From the NCBI GenBank assembly GCA_021809235.1, contig JAKBAG010000120.1, positions 1 to 8,714 of the forward strand: DNA of 8,714 nt, in the 5' to 3' direction. The position numbers were made by a program, and so were the translations under genes. The stretch is from Acidobacteriota bacterium. GTDB lineage: Bacteria; Acidobacteriota; Terriglobia; Terriglobales; Acidobacteriaceae. Of the stretch, positions 6,750 through 8,714 are shown one piece after another (within the stretch, counting starts at the first letter, position 1; each line of letters starts with the position of its first letter). The notes under the pieces were generated by a model. That model did no database searches and was not told where the DNA came from. It saw only the letters and a list, made by a program, of their open reading frames with translations.

Positions 6750-8144
6750 TTAGATTACCGCATGGTGGCCGGGTGTGTGGGCCTGCACTGGCGATTCGGA
6801 GAGAATCTGCCGTGCTTCAGCCAGATCCAGTACAGTGTGGACGATCGGGCCGGTGGGGTGCGGCGGCGTGTCGGACCAAGTGAGTGCGGCGTGGAAGAGT
6901 GCAATTGCTTCCGGAAGAAGGTCCGGATGGGAAGCGTAGAGCGTGGCAATCGGTTGATTGAGGGTGAGGAAGTCTCCGTTGCGGACGTGAAAGTGGATGC
7001 CTGCGTGGGGATCGACGGGTTCCCCGGGCCGGATGCGGCCGGCGCCGAGGCGCTGCACGACCCAGCCGAGTGAGGTGGTGTCCTGGGCGGCCAGATAGCC
7101 GCTGCGCGTAGCCAGCAGAGTGTGGGTTACGGCGGGCTGGTGGAAGTTGCAATCAAAGACGCTAGCGTCTCCTCCCTGGAAGCGAACCATGGCGAGGAAA
7201 CGATCCAGTGCAGAGCCATCGACAAGGGCGCATTCGGCGCGGTCCAGAGCTGTGGGTAGAGTGGACGCGATTCCACCGAGATACAGCATCCAGGCTGCAA
7301 GGTGGAGGCAGAGGTCGCGTAGCGGGTCGGTAAGCCGCGAGCGCTGGTTGCGAAGCAGGGCAACGGATTCAGTCAGCTCGATCCAGTTGCCAGCAGCGGA
7401 GCCAAGCGGCTGATTCATGTCTGTAAGCAGAGCTACGGTGCGGGTTCCAGCAGACTCTGCGGTGGAGACGAGCAGGGCTGCAAGGTAGCGGGCCTGGGCA
7501 AAATCGGTGAGAAAGGCTCCGGAGCCGGTTTTGACGTCGAGAACCAGGGCGTCGAGTCCTGCGGCGAGCTTTTTGCTGAGGATGGAGGCGCAGATAAGTC
7601 CGGGAGAATCGACAGTAGCGGTGCGGTCGCGAAGGGCGTAGAGGATGCGGTCCGCCGGTACGAGGGTAGGAGTCTGGCTGACGATGGCCAGTCCAGTGGA
7701 CTGAAGCGCTGCATAAAGCTGGTGCAGGGAAAGCGCAGTACACAGGCCGGGGATGGATTCCAGCTTGTCCAGCGTACCCCCGGTGTGACCCAGCGCGCGA
7801 CCGCTAATCATAGGGACGAGGAGACCGCAGGCGGCGGCGATGGGGGCGACGAGGAAGCTTGTTTTGTCGCCAACGCCGCCGGTGGAGTGCTTATCGACGG
7901 CGGGTGCGGTGAGAGGCTGTGGGCTGGCATGCGGGTGGAAGCGCTCGCCGGAGTCTCGCATGGCTAGGGTGAGTTGATGGATCTCATCCAGCGACAGACC
8001 GCAAAGTCGCGCAGCCATCAGCCAGGCTGCGAGCTGGTCGGCCGGTATGGTTTCTGCCGCTGCTCCGGTGACGAGGAAGCGAATCTCTTCTGCGGTGAGT
8101 GGCAGGCGGTCGCGCGTCTTGCGGATAAGGTCGATAGGGTGCAT
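6750..8144 (-). CDS. deoA: Thymidine phosphorylase (pyrimidine-nucleoside phosphorylase family)
   Basis: A 464-residue cytoplasmic enzyme for reversible phosphorolysis of thymidine or deoxyuridine to base and 2-deoxyribose-1-phosphate. Seen in order: N-terminal alpha domain; phosphate-binding KHSTGGVGDKTSF 85-97; the family signature SGRALGHTGGTLDKLE 114-129; the pyrimidine-contacting residues Arg172, Ser187 and Lys191, matching E. coli Arg171, Ser186 and Lys190; and the glycine-rich C-terminal domain. Met112 sits where E. coli DeoA has Met111 and Bacillus-type PyNP has Lys. This favours thymidine/deoxyuridine over uridine. It is about 20 residues longer than E. coli DeoA (440), mostly as a C-terminal tail. 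ATG 8144 follows the cdd stop by 2 nt and has no clear ribosome site, so translation is probably coupled to cdd. Confidence 0.92.
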   Translation of the reverse strand: MHPIDLIRKTRDRLPLTAEEIRFLVTGAAAETIPADQLAAWLMAARLCGLSLDEIHQLTLAMRDSGERFHPHASPQPLTAPAVDKHSTGGVGDKTSFLVAPIAAACGLLVPMISGRALGHTGGTLDKLESIPGLCTALSLHQLYAALQSTGLAIVSQTPTLVPADRILYALRDRTATVDSPGLICASILSKKLAAGLDALVLDVKTGSGAFLTDFAQARYLAALLVSTAESAGTRTVALLTDMNQPLGSAAGNWIELTESVALLRNQRSRLTDPLRDLCLHLAAWMLYLGGIASTLPTALDRAECALVDGSALDRFLAMVRFQGGDASVFDCNFHQPAVTHTLLATRSGYLAAQDTTSLGWVVQRLGAGRIRPGEPVDPHAGIHFHVRNGDFLTLNQPIATLYASHPDLLPEAIALFHAALTWSDTPPHPTGPIVHTVLDLAEARQILSESPVQAHTPGHHAVI

Positions 8145-8146
8145 AG

Positions 8147-8638
8147 TCAGTCTGGCTTTGGCGTTCTGGATGAAGGCAGGTCGAAGGTGAACGGGAAGAG
8201 TTCGCCAAAGCTGCAGACGTGTGGCTGGACGGTGCCAGTGAGGACCGAGCGTAGCGGAAAGAGGATACGGGTCTGCGGGGAGCAGAACTCCGCCAGCACC
8301 TGACGGCAGGCCCCGCAGGGCGGACTGGCCGCGTGGTTGAGGTTGGCGATGGCAACGGCCATGATCTGAAGCTGTGGTCCGTGCTCGGCAACGGCGCGGA
8401 CGAGAGCGGCGCGCTCTGCGCAGAGGGTGAGTCCGTAGCTTGCATTTTCAACGTTGGCTGCAGTCACGACTGCTCCGGATGCAAGCAGGATGGCAGCACC
8501 GACGCGAAAGCCGGAGTAGGGCGCGTAGGCGTGGGCTGCAGCAGCGGTTGCGGCGCCCAGCAGCGATGCCGTTTCGAACGGCTGGGGTTCGCCCGTGGCC
8601 GGGGTGGCGGACTGCGGGATGGATTCGGAATCGCTCAT
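8147..8638 (-). CDS. cdd: Cytidine deaminase
   Basis: A 163-residue zinc enzyme that converts cytidine and deoxycytidine to uridine and deoxyuridine. The catalytic motifs are complete: Cys73-Ala-Glu75 (zinc ligand and proton shuttle) and Pro-Cys108-Gly-Ala-Cys111 (two further zinc ligands). The nucleoside-binding segment NVENASYG is at 62-69, and YSGFRVGAA at 41-49. Length fits the small tetrameric Cdd class, with an extra N-terminal stretch of about 20 residues before the core and a short C-terminal tail. ATG 8638 is chosen, but the frame remains open upstream to the window edge and the ribosome site is weak. A later start is unlikely to matter for the core. First gene visible in the cdd-deoA-nupC operon; its product deoxyuridine is a substrate for the next enzyme. 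Confidence 0.94.
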   Translation of the reverse strand: MSDSESIPQSATPATGEPQPFETASLLGAATAAAAHAYAPYSGFRVGAAILLASGAVVTAANVENASYGLTLCAERAALVRAVAEHGPQLQIMAVAIANLNHAASPPCGACRQVLAEFCSPQTRILFPLRSVLTGTVQPHVCSFGELFPFTFDLPSSRTPKPD

Positions 8639-8672
8639 GGTGGCCGCTTCAGCGTAATTGAGCCGGAGCGAG

Positions 8673-8698
8673 AGGGCAAGGGGTTCAAGTTTTGCCCT
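8673..8698. promoter_or_regulatory. Inverted repeat upstream of cdd, candidate operator
   Basis: AGGGCAA 8673-8679 and TTGCCCT 8692-8698 form a perfect 7-bp inverted repeat with a 12-nt spacer, 35-60 nt before the cdd start. The position suits an operator of the salvage operon or the end of an upstream gene. No regulator is identifiable and the window stops 16 nt further on. Confidence 0.35.
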
Positions 8699-8714
8699 GT
8701 GGAAACCGATAAGG

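Overview
The window looks like a chromosomal segment of a moderately GC-rich heterotrophic bacterium. Gene style suggests Acidobacteriota (Terriglobia-like): a Tat-exported GH51 arabinofuranosidase beginning MNRREFL, a regulator joining a HemD-like domain to GAF and ANTAR, and GTG/TTG starts. This assignment is inference from gene content; no rRNA or other phylogenetic marker is present. I saw no mobile element, tRNA, CRISPR array or phage gene.

Layout. (1) 1-2106, minus: a nearly complete secreted GH51 alpha-L-arabinofuranosidase, open to the left edge without a stop. (2) 2107-2658: a 552-bp divergent intergenic region with several inverted repeats and no convincing gene. (3) 2659-4284, plus: the most unusual gene, a HemD-like (uroporphyrinogen-III synthase fold) domain fused to GAF and a C-terminal ANTAR RNA-binding domain. 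(4) 4285-4406: a gap dominated by a long interrupted inverted repeat with a second possible pairing partner. (5) 4407-4874, plus: a small exported protein with two PepSY-like repeats, followed by a good intrinsic terminator. (6) 4961-5437, plus: a PaaI/hotdog-type thioesterase. (7) 5491-8638, minus: a three-gene pyrimidine nucleoside salvage operon in the order cdd, deoA, nupC, converging on the thioesterase gene across a shared hairpin. An inverted repeat lies upstream of cdd at the right edge.

How the genes work together. The salvage operon forms one pathway: NupC imports nucleosides, Cdd deaminates (deoxy)cytidine to (deoxy)uridine, and DeoA phosphorolyses thymidine or deoxyuridine to free base plus deoxyribose-1-phosphate. 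The GH51 enzyme belongs to plant polysaccharide degradation and is probably independent. The HemD-GAF-ANTAR protein is best read as a signal-responsive antitermination factor. By analogy with NnaR (HemD plus DNA-binding domain) and NasR (nitrate sensor plus ANTAR), a role in nitrate/nitrite or tetrapyrrole-linked regulation is a reasonable hypothesis, but no nitrogen or heme gene is present in the window to confirm it.
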